Notes: generated from the sequence alone by a model not told the origin. Shown: positions 35,083 through 46,436, counted from the first letter of the stretch. The stretch is DNA of 64,000 nt from Ruminococcus sp. (GCA_017478965.1 JAFVCV010000033.1:1-64000); one strand, 5' to 3'. Numbers and translations are program-made.

Positions 35083-36279
35083 TTATTTGTCCTTTTTATC
35101 TGTGGGGTGCTTGTCCTTAGGCGAGGGCTTTTCCTTTATCTTATCGGGGTCGTCCTTCTCCAGCACCTCTTTTACCTTCATGGCCTTCTTGATACGCTCA
35201 TGTTCTTTTTCACTGAGATCGGTGTATTCATAGTAGGGGTAGTCCTCGTTATCAAGAGTCCTTTCGCCAAGTATCTTAAAGGCATTTTCGGTGTACTCCA
35301 CACACTCCTTCCACTGGGCGTCTGTCTCGTCGCTGTGGTCGGCGGTGATGGTGTAATTGTCGCAGAGGTAGCGGGCGATGTATTTCGTGAACTTCTCGCT
35401 GCCGAAAACGTTCAGATGCTCGTTGTTATAGTAATCTGTGCTCTCGTCTATGCCCATCTCACCGGCTGCCGTTTCAAAATTGAAGTAGCTGTAACCGCTC
35501 TCTTCAGCGATGGCCCGGAGCCTCTTGTCTGTCTCCTCCGGCAGCTTCAGCATATGCGGGGTCCTGATGAAAAGCACCTGTTCAAGGCCCAGCTCCTTGC
35601 AGCAGGCGATGGTGTCTTTCATATATTCTTCGCCTATATCAGTCAGCTCAGGCGGCTTTAAGCGGCCCTCTCTGGCGGACCTGGTGGTGGTCCGGGTCCC
35701 AAAGCTCTTCATCATGGAAACAGGGGTCTTACTGTTGTCGTAATAGCTCTTGATCCTGTAGAGCAGCTTTTCCGGTACGTTCCAGTTGGAATGGTATTTC
35801 AGGAAGTTGAAGTAATAGTTTATCCTTTCCTCCGGCTCCACCAGCTCTTGGATTGTCTGTTTCCAGTTGTCGTTTTTCTCCATGCTGTCTACCCATCTGC
35901 GGACAGAGGCCTCTTTCTTGTCATATTCCTTGCTGTAGAAAAAGCCGTTGACCTCGATGACCGTCAGCTGAGGGTCCTGCCGGGAGCAGAATTCTCTTAT
36001 CATAGAGGGATACATACACCCCATAGCGCTCTCATAGCACAGATTATAGCTTGTAAAGCCGCATTCTTTGTAGGCTAAGGGCGCAGAGTAGTCCGCATAC
36101 ATCTCGCTGCACCCGATAAGGGCCACGTCCAGGGTATTCTCAGGTTCCTTGTAGAAGTTTTTTATGTGCAGCTCTGAGGAGGTGGTGGTATTGACCATCA
36201 GCTGCATAAGCATCAGCATTATCACTGCCGTGATGAAAAACAGCGCCGCAAGCTTTATTATACGCTTCCTTATGACCAT
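35083..36279 (-). CDS. SGNH-like membrane-anchored partner of an MBOAT (DltD/AlgJ-like)
   Basis: 398 residues. One N-terminal transmembrane helix (about 8-30) places the rest outside. IGCSEMYADY near residues 54-63 is the GxS block of SGNH hydrolase-like acyltransferases, and NNEHLNVFGSEKF near 288-300 carries the His of block V. A Lys/Glu/Asp-rich tail ends the protein. In DltD and AlgJ systems this protein works with the MBOAT to pass an acyl or aminoacyl group to an extracellular polymer. It is the last gene of the five-gene operon, 36 bp after the MBOAT gene. Confidence 0.8.
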   Translation of the reverse strand: MVIRKRIIKLAALFFITAVIMLMLMQLMVNTTTSSELHIKNFYKEPENTLDVALIGCSEMYADYSAPLAYKECGFTSYNLCYESAMGCMYPSMIREFCSRQDPQLTVIEVNGFFYSKEYDKKEASVRRWVDSMEKNDNWKQTIQELVEPEERINYYFNFLKYHSNWNVPEKLLYRIKSYYDNSKTPVSMMKSFGTRTTTRSAREGRLKPPELTDIGEEYMKDTIACCKELGLEQVLFIRTPHMLKLPEETDKRLRAIAEESGYSYFNFETAAGEMGIDESTDYYNNEHLNVFGSEKFTKYIARYLCDNYTITADHSDETDAQWKECVEYTENAFKILGERTLDNEDYPYYEYTDLSEKEHERIKKAMKVKEVLEKDDPDKIKEKPSPKDKHPTDKKDK

Positions 36280-36315
36280 TTTGTGTTATTCTCCTTTTTG
36301 TATCTCTCATGCCGC

Positions 36316-37950
36316 TCAGAACTGCATATAGTAGAAATCCGCCGGGTCGTTTCCGGGTCCGTAAACGCCGAAAATCAGCACCGAGAAAAACAGTGCCAGA
36401 AACACCAGGGATTCCATTGCAAAGCCTTTCTTGCAGATCTTCTCTCTCAGTGTGTGGGAGGGGTCTCTTTCCTGCAACACCGATACTCTCAGCATCACCA
36501 GAGCGGCGGCGATGACCACAAGGCTCTCTCTGATCGTGACGGATATGCAGTCGAAGACATATCTGCTGGCCAGCTCTGAGATATGCAGGTCTGTTACGGA
36601 AAGATACATCATCTCCATTGCGGACTTAAAGCTGTCGGCTATGTCGAAATAGTAGCCTATGAGCACTATGATAAATGTCCGCAGTACCCGGAAGGCGTTG
36701 AAGATACGGCTGTCGTCTTTTATTTTCAGTTTTTGCTTCCACCGGGTGAAGCTGGACTCCAGAAGTGTGGATACCATTATTATACCGCCGTTCCATACTC
36801 CGAAGGCTACGTATTTCCAGTTGGCGCCGTGCCATACGCCCACCACCAGGAAGGTGATGAGAGAGGCAATGCTGACGGGTATCACCTTGGCGGCCTTCAT
36901 TCCGAAACGCTCTTTAAGCTTTTTGCTGAACTTCTGGAAGAGCTTTGACATGGCGATGGGGTAGAAAAGGTATTCTCTGAGCCAGGCGCCTAAGGTGATA
37001 TGCCAGCGGTGCCAGTACTCCGAGATGTCCTTTGAGAAATAGGGACGTCTGAAATTCTCGGCCATGGTGATGCCGAAGAGCTGCGCCACTCCTCTTGAAA
37101 TGTCTATCCCTCCGGAGAAATCAGCATATAGCTGCAAGGCGTAGATCAGGGCGGCGGCCAGGATAGCCGTGCCGGAATAATGCTTATAGTCCCCGGGTAT
37201 ATCCGTAACGGCTTTGACCAGCTTATCAGCGATGACCAGCTTTTTGAAGAACCCCCAGGTGATGAGCAGCACGCCCTGCTTGATGTTCTCAAATCTCAGG
37301 CTTTTCCCTTCATACAGCTGGTGCCCCAGGTCGCTGTAGAGACCGATGGGTCCCTGGACGATCTGGGGGAAAAAGGAAACGAAAAGCAGGAGCTTGAAAA
37401 AATTCCTCTCCGCCGGGTATTTTTTTCTGTAGATATCTATGACGTACCCCATGGACTGAAAGGTATAAAAAGATATGCCAAGGGGCAGAAACAGCCGCAG
37501 CCCCGGCAGCCCGCTGCTAAAATGTTTTAGTATGCCGTTGAGGGAATCGGCAAGAAAATTATAATATTTCAGAAAAGCCAGTATACCGAAATTAGCGGCC
37601 AGCACACCGGCCGCAATATGCTTTCTTGATCTTGCAGCCTTTTCCTTGAAAGCCTTTTTTTCCTCCTTGGACCAGAGGGCCTTCCCGGCCTTCAGCGCAG
37701 CGTCGCTCCTGGCAGCCTGCCGTTCCAGAAGAAGTCCGCCGGCATAGGTCGAAGCGGCGGTGAAGACCATGAAGGCCAGGTATTTAATGCAGGTCGCCAT
37801 GCCAAGTTCCATGCCCAGGGCAAGCACGATGACATAGAACCCCAGGCTTGCCGTCAGAAGTACGCACCAGCGGCACTTCCTTGGCATAACGCCGTAGATG
37901 AGCAGGCAGAATGCGGTGAATATGAGAAATCTCAGTGATGTATACGTCAA
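36316..37950 (-). CDS. MBOAT-family membrane O-acyltransferase (DltB/AlgI-like)
   Basis: 544 residues with ten or more hydrophobic helices. Family motifs are clear: FPQIVQGPIG, DFSGGIDISRG, YWHRWHITLGAWLREYLFYP, and VVGVWHGANWKYVAFGVWNG with the putative catalytic His. MBOATs move activated acyl groups across or onto membrane-side acceptors. Here the donor is probably the carrier protein encoded two genes upstream. It overlaps the PLP decarboxylase gene by 4 bp. Confidence 0.92.
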   Translation of the reverse strand: MTYTSLRFLIFTAFCLLIYGVMPRKCRWCVLLTASLGFYVIVLALGMELGMATCIKYLAFMVFTAASTYAGGLLLERQAARSDAALKAGKALWSKEEKKAFKEKAARSRKHIAAGVLAANFGILAFLKYYNFLADSLNGILKHFSSGLPGLRLFLPLGISFYTFQSMGYVIDIYRKKYPAERNFFKLLLFVSFFPQIVQGPIGLYSDLGHQLYEGKSLRFENIKQGVLLITWGFFKKLVIADKLVKAVTDIPGDYKHYSGTAILAAALIYALQLYADFSGGIDISRGVAQLFGITMAENFRRPYFSKDISEYWHRWHITLGAWLREYLFYPIAMSKLFQKFSKKLKERFGMKAAKVIPVSIASLITFLVVGVWHGANWKYVAFGVWNGGIIMVSTLLESSFTRWKQKLKIKDDSRIFNAFRVLRTFIIVLIGYYFDIADSFKSAMEMMYLSVTDLHISELASRYVFDCISVTIRESLVVIAAALVMLRVSVLQERDPSHTLREKICKKGFAMESLVFLALFFSVLIFGVYGPGNDPADFYYMQF

Positions 37951-39143
37951 GTCGTTCTGCCTCCTGCCAGGGGTGTATTGATGGGGAAAGTCTCGGTAAG
38001 CTCCCTTGCCGTCCTCAGGCCCTTTTCCTTACTGTAAAGGACCACTCTCGGCACTGCCCTTGAAAGGAACACTGAGATGCCCTCAGACACCGAATAGGCA
38101 CCGCACCTTGAAAAGGCTATAACGTCCCCGATATTCAGCCTCGGGAGACTGATTTTCCTTACCAGGATATCAGCGGTGGTGCAAAGGCTGCCGCACAGGC
38201 AATAGTCCGTTAAATTGGACTCTTCATCTTTCCCGACAACAGCTATGGGCGGCACCTTCATAGCCATGTTCTGCCCGTAGTAGTTGAGCTGGTTTATCCC
38301 TCCGTCGCAGATGACATAGTTTATCCCGCCGTTAGTTTTGATGTCCATGACCCTTGTCAGATAGGTCCCGCAGGGTGCGGCAAAGAACCTTCCCATCTCC
38401 ACCGTCAGGGGATATCTCTCTGCAAAAGCCTTAACGGGAACGCTGACTTCTTCAAGGAGTGCAAGATCGTTCTCTTCCTCCTCCTGCTTATAGTAGTCCA
38501 CCCCAAGGCCAGTGCCGTATTCGATGTGCTCAGGCACGAAGCCGCAGTCCATTTCAAGCTCCTGACAGAACCGGTCTAACAGTTCAAGCTCGGCGGCCAC
38601 GGTCTTTGCTTTTGTCTTCTGGGTGCCGGTGAAATAGTGGAGGCCCACGATATCAATACTGTCCAGGTCCGCTCTGTGGGCGATGATGTCTTTGAGCTGC
38701 GGCGGGTCTATGCCGAACTGGCTTCCGTGGGCGAGCCGCAATATGACCTTCAGCCTTTTGCCGGAGGCCCTGGCACAGTCACAAAGCAGTCTTATATGCA
38801 GAGCGCTCTCTGCGGTGAAAATGCCTGCGCCATAGGCACAGGCTCTCTCGATATCTTCCCTGGTCTTGTTTACACCGGAGAAGATGATGCTGCCGGGATC
38901 GGCGCCGGTCTGCACGCAGATCGAAAGCTCTCCCGGGGAGCATACCTCTATGTATCTGAATATCTCGGGTATGTCTCTGAGCAGGAAGGGGTCAGCCTTT
39001 ACGGAAAAGCACAGTCCCACCCGGCTGCCAAAGGCCTGGCGGACCTTCATGGCCCGGTCTGCAAAAACATCTGTGTCGAAAATATAGCAGGGCGTCCCTG
39101 CCAAAGCTGTCTCTTCAAGTATCTTTTTGTTCCTTATCTTCAT
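37947..39143 (-). CDS. Fold-type III PLP-dependent decarboxylase (LysA/BtrK-like)
   Basis: 398 residues with a TIM-barrel/beta-domain layout. The PLP lysine is Lys49 (FSVKADPF). A glycine-rich phosphate site, LCGSLCTTADIL (a CxxxD-like motif), and RCGAYSVSEG near the C-terminus fit diaminopimelate/ornithine-type decarboxylases. It lies between an acyl carrier protein and an MBOAT with 4-bp overlap. In butirosin synthesis the related BtrK decarboxylates glutamate while bound to a carrier protein, which gives a model: this enzyme may decarboxylate a carrier-bound amino acid. A racemase role is the alternative. Confidence 0.85.
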   Translation of the reverse strand: MKIRNKKILEETALAGTPCYIFDTDVFADRAMKVRQAFGSRVGLCFSVKADPFLLRDIPEIFRYIEVCSPGELSICVQTGADPGSIIFSGVNKTREDIERACAYGAGIFTAESALHIRLLCDCARASGKRLKVILRLAHGSQFGIDPPQLKDIIAHRADLDSIDIVGLHYFTGTQKTKAKTVAAELELLDRFCQELEMDCGFVPEHIEYGTGLGVDYYKQEEEENDLALLEEVSVPVKAFAERYPLTVEMGRFFAAPCGTYLTRVMDIKTNGGINYVICDGGINQLNYYGQNMAMKVPPIAVVGKDEESNLTDYCLCGSLCTTADILVRKISLPRLNIGDVIAFSRCGAYSVSEGISVFLSRAVPRVVLYSKEKGLRTARELTETFPINTPLAGGRTT

Positions 39144-39154
39144 AACGCCAGGTC

Positions 39155-39388
39155 TTAGTCCTCCTGCTGAAGCTTTTCAATAAGGGCCATCATGCCCTCG
39201 ATGCTGTTGAAATTGTCCGGCACCAGGTTGCCGACCTGTATATCGATATCGAACTCATCGTTCAGTGCTCCCACCAGAGAAACGATATCAAAGGAATCGA
39301 GCACACTGTCGGTAATGAGCTGTTTCTCATTCTCAAAATCCACATCGGGTCTGATCTCTTCAAGTATTTCCATAAGCTGTTCTTTCAT
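39155..39388 (-). CDS. Acyl/aminoacyl carrier protein (DltC-like)
   Basis: 77 acidic residues. The phosphopantetheine site is Ser32 in LDSFDIVSLV. Length and charge fit DltC or ACP. It would carry the amino acid activated by the adenylation enzyme encoded 19 bp upstream. GGAGG lies upstream of the ATG. Confidence 0.92.
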   Translation of the reverse strand: MKEQLMEILEEIRPDVDFENEKQLITDSVLDSFDIVSLVGALNDEFDIDIQVGNLVPDNFNSIEGMMALIEKLQQED

Positions 39389-39407
39389 TTTGATTACCTC
39401 CGTTTTT

Positions 39408-40913
39408 TTATTTCATAAGCTCTTTTAGAGCCTGCATACTTATCTTGCCGTTGGGCAGCTTCGGCATCTTATCGAGTCTCTCAAACTTCCTCGGCACCAT
39501 GAACCCGGGCAGTACCCCCCTCAGATACACAGCTATCTCCTTTGGCGCCGCTGTGCCTGTGTAAAACAGGAAGATAAGCTCCTTCTCTTTAAGATACATG
39601 GCGCAGGCCTCTTCGATGCCCTCTATCCTCATGGCGGCGCTGTCTATCTCAGTAAGCTCCACCCTGTGGCCAAGGTGCTTTATCTGTCTGTCCTTCCTGC
39701 CACGGAATTCGAGCACCCCGTCCTCACGGAGCCTGCCATGGTCCCCGGTCTTGTATATAAGCTCGTTATATGCCTTGTTGAGGGGGTCCTGTATAAAGGA
39801 CTTCGCACTCAGCTCCGGTGCGTTATAGTACCCTAAGGCCAGGATAGGCCCCGCTACGCAGATCTCGCCTATCTCGCCCTGAGGGGTAGGCGTTCCGTCA
39901 TCATTGAGCAGGAACACCCTGTAGTTGCGGTAGGGCTTTCCTATCGGTATCTCCTCATCATCGGCCACCCTGTGGTCTATCTCATGATAGGTGCAGGAAG
40001 CTGTACACTCCGTGGGCCCGTACTGGTTGACAAACTTCGCCTCAGGCAAAGCGTCCTGCCATGCTCTGAGAGTGGCGCCGGGCATCACCGAGCCGGAAAA
40101 GCATATCTTTTTGAGATACTCAGGCCTTGCCTCTTTGAAGGCCTTCAGCTTGACGGCTATGGTGAACACCGAAACGCTCCAGCCCACTGCGGTTATCCTC
40201 TGTTCGTTCATGGTCCTGAAAAGCTCTGCGGGCATCATGAAATACTGCTTGGGTATTATGAACATGGACGCCCCTGTCATTACCGGCAGATAAATGTCCC
40301 TTATGGCGGCAATATAGTCAAGGGGAGATTGATTGCCCAGAACGTCCTCAGGTCCTATGCCCATGACTTCCTGATAAGCGTCGATATAGGTCATCAGCGA
40401 CATCATCGAGGTGATGACTCCCTTAGGTTTGCCGGTGGAGCCAGAGGTGAATATCACATAAAGCGGGTCGTCTGCGCAGGCACTGCGGGCGATGAGGGAA
40501 AGGCGCTGCTCATTGATATCGCTTTCAAAAAGCTCCTCCGCTATCAGCAGCTCGCCCTCAAAGCCAAGTCTTCTGGCAGTTTCTGCATTCTCCCTGTCCG
40601 CTATGAGCACCTGCGGCATGAGTACTGAAAGGATATCTTTCAGCCGGCTCTCAGGCTGGGCCGGGTCCATAGGGGCATAAAAACAACCTGCGTAAACTAT
40701 GCCAAGGAATACCGCAGGTGTATATATATTCCTGCCCGTCATGACAGCCGCCGGGCTGCGGGGAGGCAGCTTTTCTGCCAGGCCGCTGCCAAGGCGCTTT
40801 GCAAGCTCTGTCAGCCTTCCAAAGCTCAGGCTGCCTTCAGGGTCGGAATATGCGTTCTTATCTTTAAATCTTTCAGCTGTTCTTTCCAGCTGTCTGAGAA
40901 TGTTTATCTCCAT
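39408..40913 (-). CDS. Amino acid adenylation enzyme (DltA-like)
   Basis: 501 residues of the ANL superfamily. The core motifs are present: YVIFTSGSTGKPKGV near 153-167, NQYGPTECTASCTYHE near 294-309, YKTGDHGRLREDGVLEFRGR near 386-405 and the C-terminal Lys region LPNGKISMQAL. Length and layout match DltA, a D-alanine-activating ligase. The substrate cannot be read with certainty. It is the first gene of the operon, with AAAGTGAG upstream of the ATG. Confidence 0.9.
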   Translation of the reverse strand: MEINILRQLERTAERFKDKNAYSDPEGSLSFGRLTELAKRLGSGLAEKLPPRSPAAVMTGRNIYTPAVFLGIVYAGCFYAPMDPAQPESRLKDILSVLMPQVLIADRENAETARRLGFEGELLIAEELFESDINEQRLSLIARSACADDPLYVIFTSGSTGKPKGVITSMMSLMTYIDAYQEVMGIGPEDVLGNQSPLDYIAAIRDIYLPVMTGASMFIIPKQYFMMPAELFRTMNEQRITAVGWSVSVFTIAVKLKAFKEARPEYLKKICFSGSVMPGATLRAWQDALPEAKFVNQYGPTECTASCTYHEIDHRVADDEEIPIGKPYRNYRVFLLNDDGTPTPQGEIGEICVAGPILALGYYNAPELSAKSFIQDPLNKAYNELIYKTGDHGRLREDGVLEFRGRKDRQIKHLGHRVELTEIDSAAMRIEGIEEACAMYLKEKELIFLFYTGTAAPKEIAVYLRGVLPGFMVPRKFERLDKMPKLPNGKISMQALKELMK

Positions 40914-40946
40914 ATTAGCTCACTTTCTGCTGTCCGTTTTTTTCAT

Positions 40947-41024
40947 GACCGTCCTTTTGTCAGCCAGGACGGTCAAGTCTGTTTATCCACATAATATTCT
41001 AGCATATCTGGGCTTTTGAGTCAA
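40947..41024 (-). promoter_or_regulatory. Promoter and 5' UTR hairpin of the dlt-like operon
   Basis: On the minus strand TTGACT (41019-41024), 17 bp, TAGAAT (40996-41001). The transcript then forms GACCGTCC/GGACGGTC with an A after each arm (40947-40974), followed by ATGAAAAAAACGG. The hairpin may protect or regulate the leader. Confidence 0.6.
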
Positions 41025-41126
41025 TGTTTATCTTGTACGATTTCTTTCTCCGCCCCGAGTCTTATTGTATAGATATAGTATAAATATAGTATATCCGTCC
41101 TATGGCAGGCTCCTCAGCGGCTGCCG

Positions 41127-42578
41127 TTATTTCCCGCTCTTCCGCTTTTCTCTGAGGATGCTCACTGCTCCGGCACTGACGCAGGTCAGTGCGCAAAGGC
41201 CCAGCACCCACGGCAGGGGAGAGGAGCTTTTTTCTTTCTCGTCATTTTCTTCTTTTTCACCCTCAGCGCTTTCCGGCAAAGGTGCTTTTTCCTCCGGGCC
41301 GGAAGTCACTTCTGTGTCTGCGGCCCTGTCGATATCCTCCATAGCCACCAGGGGTATCTCAGTGCCCATCTCTCCTGCGCAGCTGACTTTCAGTGTGCCG
41401 AGCCTCTGTCCCTTTTTTATGGGAGCGCTTATCTCATCGTTCAGCTCGATGACCTTCTCCGGCTCCGGCAGGAGCTGGTCCGAGGGCCATAGCAGCGAAT
41501 AGCTCTCCTGCGCAGCCAGGCTTACGGCCGCACTGTCGGCGCTGCCTTCCACCATGACCACGGTCAGGCTGTCACCTGCTGAGATCAGGGTGCGTTCCTC
41601 CATAGAAGAGAGCGCCCAGTCATAAAGCCCTATATGGTCAAGAAGGTTGTGATAGACCACCGGCTCCCCATAGACTGAATAGGGGTCCTCGCTGCCCTTT
41701 TCGTAGTCCTCTCCGGTCTTTTCCATAGGCGCACCCATGGTAACGGTGAGAAAACGCCTGCCGTCCTCCACGGCATAGCTGGCCAGACAGCGTCCGGCGG
41801 TGTCAAGGGTGCCGGTCTTGATGCCCTTACAGGCCGGATAGTAATAGCCGCTGTAGCTGTCAAGCATATAATTTGTGTTTGAAATATATATCCCCTCCTG
41901 GTGCATATCCGTGGGGGACATAGTATAGTCCGCCATAGAGGTCAGCTCTGCGAATACCGGATAAGTCTCCAGTGCATAGAGACAGGCCGCCGCCATGTCC
42001 CGGCAGGAGCTGTAGTGGTCGTCGTCCCACAGGCCGTGGGCATTGGTGAAATGGCTGTGGTCCATGCCAAGGCTGCCGGCTACCTGGTCCATTCTCTCTG
42101 CGAAGGCCTCAGGGGAACCGTAAAGCCCGTAGGCGATAACGTTTGCCGCATCGCAGGCCGAGGGGATCAGCAGGGCCGCCAGCAGATCATAGCAGCTCAC
42201 CTCTTCGTAAGCCATGATCCCCGCCACAGCGGCACCGCTGTCGTAAAGCTCATAAAACGCTTCTTCACCGGCGCTGAGAAAGGTGTTTTTCAGCACCTCC
42301 TCATCGCCCCCCAGGTCCTCAAGGACCACCAGGGCAGTGACGATCTTCGTCAGGGACGCCGGTACCCTTTCTTCATCGGCCCCACGGTCTATGAACACCT
42401 CCCCGGTGTCCATATCCACCATATAAGCCGCCTCTGAAAAGAGGGTCAGCTCCTCCCTGTCTCCGCCGTTGACAGCATAGGGGGTAAAGTCGTAGGCCAG
42501 CGCTCCGATGCTGTACAAACTCATCAGCGCTCCCGCTGTCAGAATGCCGAAAGCCTTTCTCAGTATTTTTATATTCAT
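41127..42578 (-). CDS. D-alanyl-D-alanine carboxypeptidase (peptidase S11)
   Basis: 483 residues. A signal peptide ends near residue 28 (GALA). The penicillin-binding motifs are SLTK with Ser75 and Lys78, and KTG at 254-256. The middle motif reads Ser140-Ala-Cys142 instead of the usual SxN, which is noteworthy. A beta-domain and acidic linker follow, then a C-terminal transmembrane helix and REKRKSGK. It trims the terminal D-Ala of peptidoglycan stem peptides at the outer face of the membrane. It is 16 bp downstream of the AraC regulator gene on the same strand. Confidence 0.9.
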   Translation of the reverse strand: MNIKILRKAFGILTAGALMSLYSIGALAYDFTPYAVNGGDREELTLFSEAAYMVDMDTGEVFIDRGADEERVPASLTKIVTALVVLEDLGGDEEVLKNTFLSAGEEAFYELYDSGAAVAGIMAYEEVSCYDLLAALLIPSACDAANVIAYGLYGSPEAFAERMDQVAGSLGMDHSHFTNAHGLWDDDHYSSCRDMAAACLYALETYPVFAELTSMADYTMSPTDMHQEGIYISNTNYMLDSYSGYYYPACKGIKTGTLDTAGRCLASYAVEDGRRFLTVTMGAPMEKTGEDYEKGSEDPYSVYGEPVVYHNLLDHIGLYDWALSSMEERTLISAGDSLTVVMVEGSADSAAVSLAAQESYSLLWPSDQLLPEPEKVIELNDEISAPIKKGQRLGTLKVSCAGEMGTEIPLVAMEDIDRAADTEVTSGPEEKAPLPESAEGEKEENDEKEKSSSPLPWVLGLCALTCVSAGAVSILREKRKSGK

Positions 42579-42594
42579 ATTACTTTCCTCTTTT

Positions 42595-43380
42595 TTACAT
42601 TTTGCCCGAGAACCTGTAGCCGGTGGGGGTCAGCCCTGTGCGCTGCTTGAACTGCCTCATGAAGTGTATCTCCGAAGAATAACCGCACTGCGATGCGACG
42701 CTCGCAACCCCAAGGTCCGTGGTGGACAGCAGGTAGCAGGCGTGTTCAGTGCGTGCGGCGATGACGTCGTTCATAGGCGTTACACCGAACACCTTCTTAT
42801 AGGTGTGCTGAAAAGATGAGCGGCTCATGCCAAGCTCCTTTGCAAGGCTGTCGATGGTCCATGGCCGGCCGGGTTCGTTATATATCTTCGTGCGGATATC
42901 CGAGAGCCGGTCATGCCAGGCGATATATTCCCCGTCGGCGCTGAGCTCCAGCTTTTCGCTGAGTTTGAGAAAAAACATTCTCAGGAGCAGGTCGATGGAG
43001 CGCTGTCTGTGGGTGTTGACCGAGAAATGCTCGTGGCACATCATGTTTATCATCACCGAAAGCTCTGCCGTGCTGTCAAGCCGCAGAACGGTGTTGTAGG
43101 GTATGCCAAGTTCTTCCGGCAGAAAGCTCTCCTCCCCCTGGTCGGGAAGAAAATGGAACCAGTCGTTGCCGAAGGAGCCGCCCTTAGCCCGGTAAAACTG
43201 CGGCTCGCCCTTTTTGTAAAGCAGAACGCTGCCGGCAGCGGCGTTTATCTCCCGGCCGCCGATCATGAAAAGGGCGGGCGTCTTTATCAGCAGCATAAGA
43301 TAGTCCCCGGAGCCTTCGGGGCGGCTGATAAAAAAGTCAGGCTCATGAAAATGGTTGTATCCCACCTTATTGATATGCAA
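42595..43380 (-). CDS. AraC-family transcriptional regulator
   Basis: 261 residues. The N-terminal half is a cupin-like sensing domain (GSVLLYKKGEPQFYRA). The C-terminal hundred residues hold two helix-turn-helix motifs: IDSLAKELGMSRSSFQHTYK and VASVASQCGYSSEIHFMRQF, ending LTPTGYRF. It is divergent from the GH51 arabinofuranosidase gene, with paired sites between them, so it probably controls the two downstream glycosidase genes in response to a sugar. Confidence 0.92.
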   Translation of the reverse strand: MHINKVGYNHFHEPDFFISRPEGSGDYLMLLIKTPALFMIGGREINAAAGSVLLYKKGEPQFYRAKGGSFGNDWFHFLPDQGEESFLPEELGIPYNTVLRLDSTAELSVMINMMCHEHFSVNTHRQRSIDLLLRMFFLKLSEKLELSADGEYIAWHDRLSDIRTKIYNEPGRPWTIDSLAKELGMSRSSFQHTYKKVFGVTPMNDVIAARTEHACYLLSTTDLGVASVASQCGYSSEIHFMRQFKQRTGLTPTGYRFSGKM

Positions 43381-43460
43381 GCTTTCTCACCTCCGGATAT
43401 ATACAGGCCTTATTATATAGCAGAACTTCCTGGCCGTCACCGTGCAGAAGTACTATAGAT

Positions 43461-45105
<1,645 letters not shown>

Positions 45106-45156
45106 AATAAGCCGGGAGAAATGTTATAATGTAAAAAAATCATCGGGGGGATCATT

Positions 45157-46416
45157 ATGGAGATAAGGACGCCGCCTATGGGCTGGAACAGCTGGGACTG
45201 CTACGGGGCCGCTGTAAATGAAGAAACTGTCAGGAAAAACGCTGAGTATATGGCTGAGCATTTGAAGGACCTTGGCTGGGAATATGTGGTGGTGGATATA
45301 CAGTGGTATGAGCCAAAGGCTAAAGATCATGAGTATAACGCTTTCACCGAGCTTTGCATGGACGGGTATTCTAGGCTCATACCTTCGCCGGAAAGGTTCC
45401 CTTCCTCCGCCGGAGGGAAGGGCTTTGCACCGCTGGCTGAGTATGTCCATTCCCTGGGCCTTAAATTCGGCATACATATCATGAGGGGCATACCACGGCA
45501 GGCCGTCCACCGAAATACAGCCCTGCTGGGAACGCAGCGCACCGCCCGCCAGGTGGCCAAGACCGCAAGCATCTGTGCCTGGAACACGGATATGTACGGT
45601 GTGGACCCCGAAAAGGATGGGGCAAGGGAGTACTATCAGAGCATTTTCAGCCTATATGCCTCCTGGGGCGTTGACTTTGTAAAATGCGACGACATAGCAA
45701 GGGAGCTGCCCCATGAGGAGAGCGAGCTGATAATGCTCAGCCAGTGCATACACAGCTGCGGCCGGGACATGGTGCTGAGCCTTTCCCCCGGACCGGCGCT
45801 GTTAGAAAAGGCGGAGCTTTACAAGCAGTATGCTGAGATGTGGCGTATCACTGACGATTTCTGGGACAACTGGCAGAGTCTTTACAATATGTTCGAGCGC
45901 TGTGAGAAGTGGTCGGTACATAACGGGGCAGGTCACTGGGCAGATGCTGATATGCTGCCGGTGGGGGCCATATTGCAGGACTACGACCCGGCCAACCGCA
46001 CCAGGTTCACCCAGGACGAGATGAGGACCATGATGACCCTATGGTGCATATTCCGTTCGCCGCTGATGATAGGGGGCGAGCTGACTAAGCTGGACGAATT
46101 CACGAAAGCTCTGCTGACGAATGCCGATATCATAGCCATGAACAAATGCTCCCGCCACGCTCACCAGGTTTGGAGGAGGGAAGTCTTAGGCACTGAGCTG
46201 GTGCTGTGGGCTGCTGTTTCAAGTAATGGCGGGACCTATGCTGCGGTCTTCAACATTGGTGAAAAGCCCTTCGGCGGAGACATTCCCCTGACCGATCTGG
46301 AGCTTTATGAAAGGCATGGACTAAGGGAGCTGTGGACAGGGGAAGTCACCGGGAGCGCCGGGGTCCTTTCCGGCAATATCCCTCCTCATGGCTGCCGGGT
46401 CTATCATATAGGGTAA
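45157..46416 (+). CDS. Alpha-galactosidase-like enzyme (GH27)
   Basis: 419 residues with no signal peptide. The GH27 barrel is clear from PPMGWNSWDCYGA at the start, GLKFGIHIMRGIPRQAV, the nucleophile Asp178 in VDFVKCDD and the acid/base Asp233 in MWRITDDFWD. A small beta-domain follows residue 330. The specificity in this clade can be galactose or beta-L-arabinopyranose. It probably trims oligosaccharides inside the cell together with GH51. Confidence 0.92.
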   Translation: MEIRTPPMGWNSWDCYGAAVNEETVRKNAEYMAEHLKDLGWEYVVVDIQWYEPKAKDHEYNAFTELCMDGYSRLIPSPERFPSSAGGKGFAPLAEYVHSLGLKFGIHIMRGIPRQAVHRNTALLGTQRTARQVAKTASICAWNTDMYGVDPEKDGAREYYQSIFSLYASWGVDFVKCDDIARELPHEESELIMLSQCIHSCGRDMVLSLSPGPALLEKAELYKQYAEMWRITDDFWDNWQSLYNMFERCEKWSVHNGAGHWADADMLPVGAILQDYDPANRTRFTQDEMRTMMTLWCIFRSPLMIGGELTKLDEFTKALLTNADIIAMNKCSRHAHQVWRREVLGTELVLWAAVSSNGGTYAAVFNIGEKPFGGDIPLTDLELYERHGLRELWTGEVTGSAGVLSGNIPPHGCRVYHIG

Positions 46417-46436
46417 AATGTTTTCATAAAAACACG

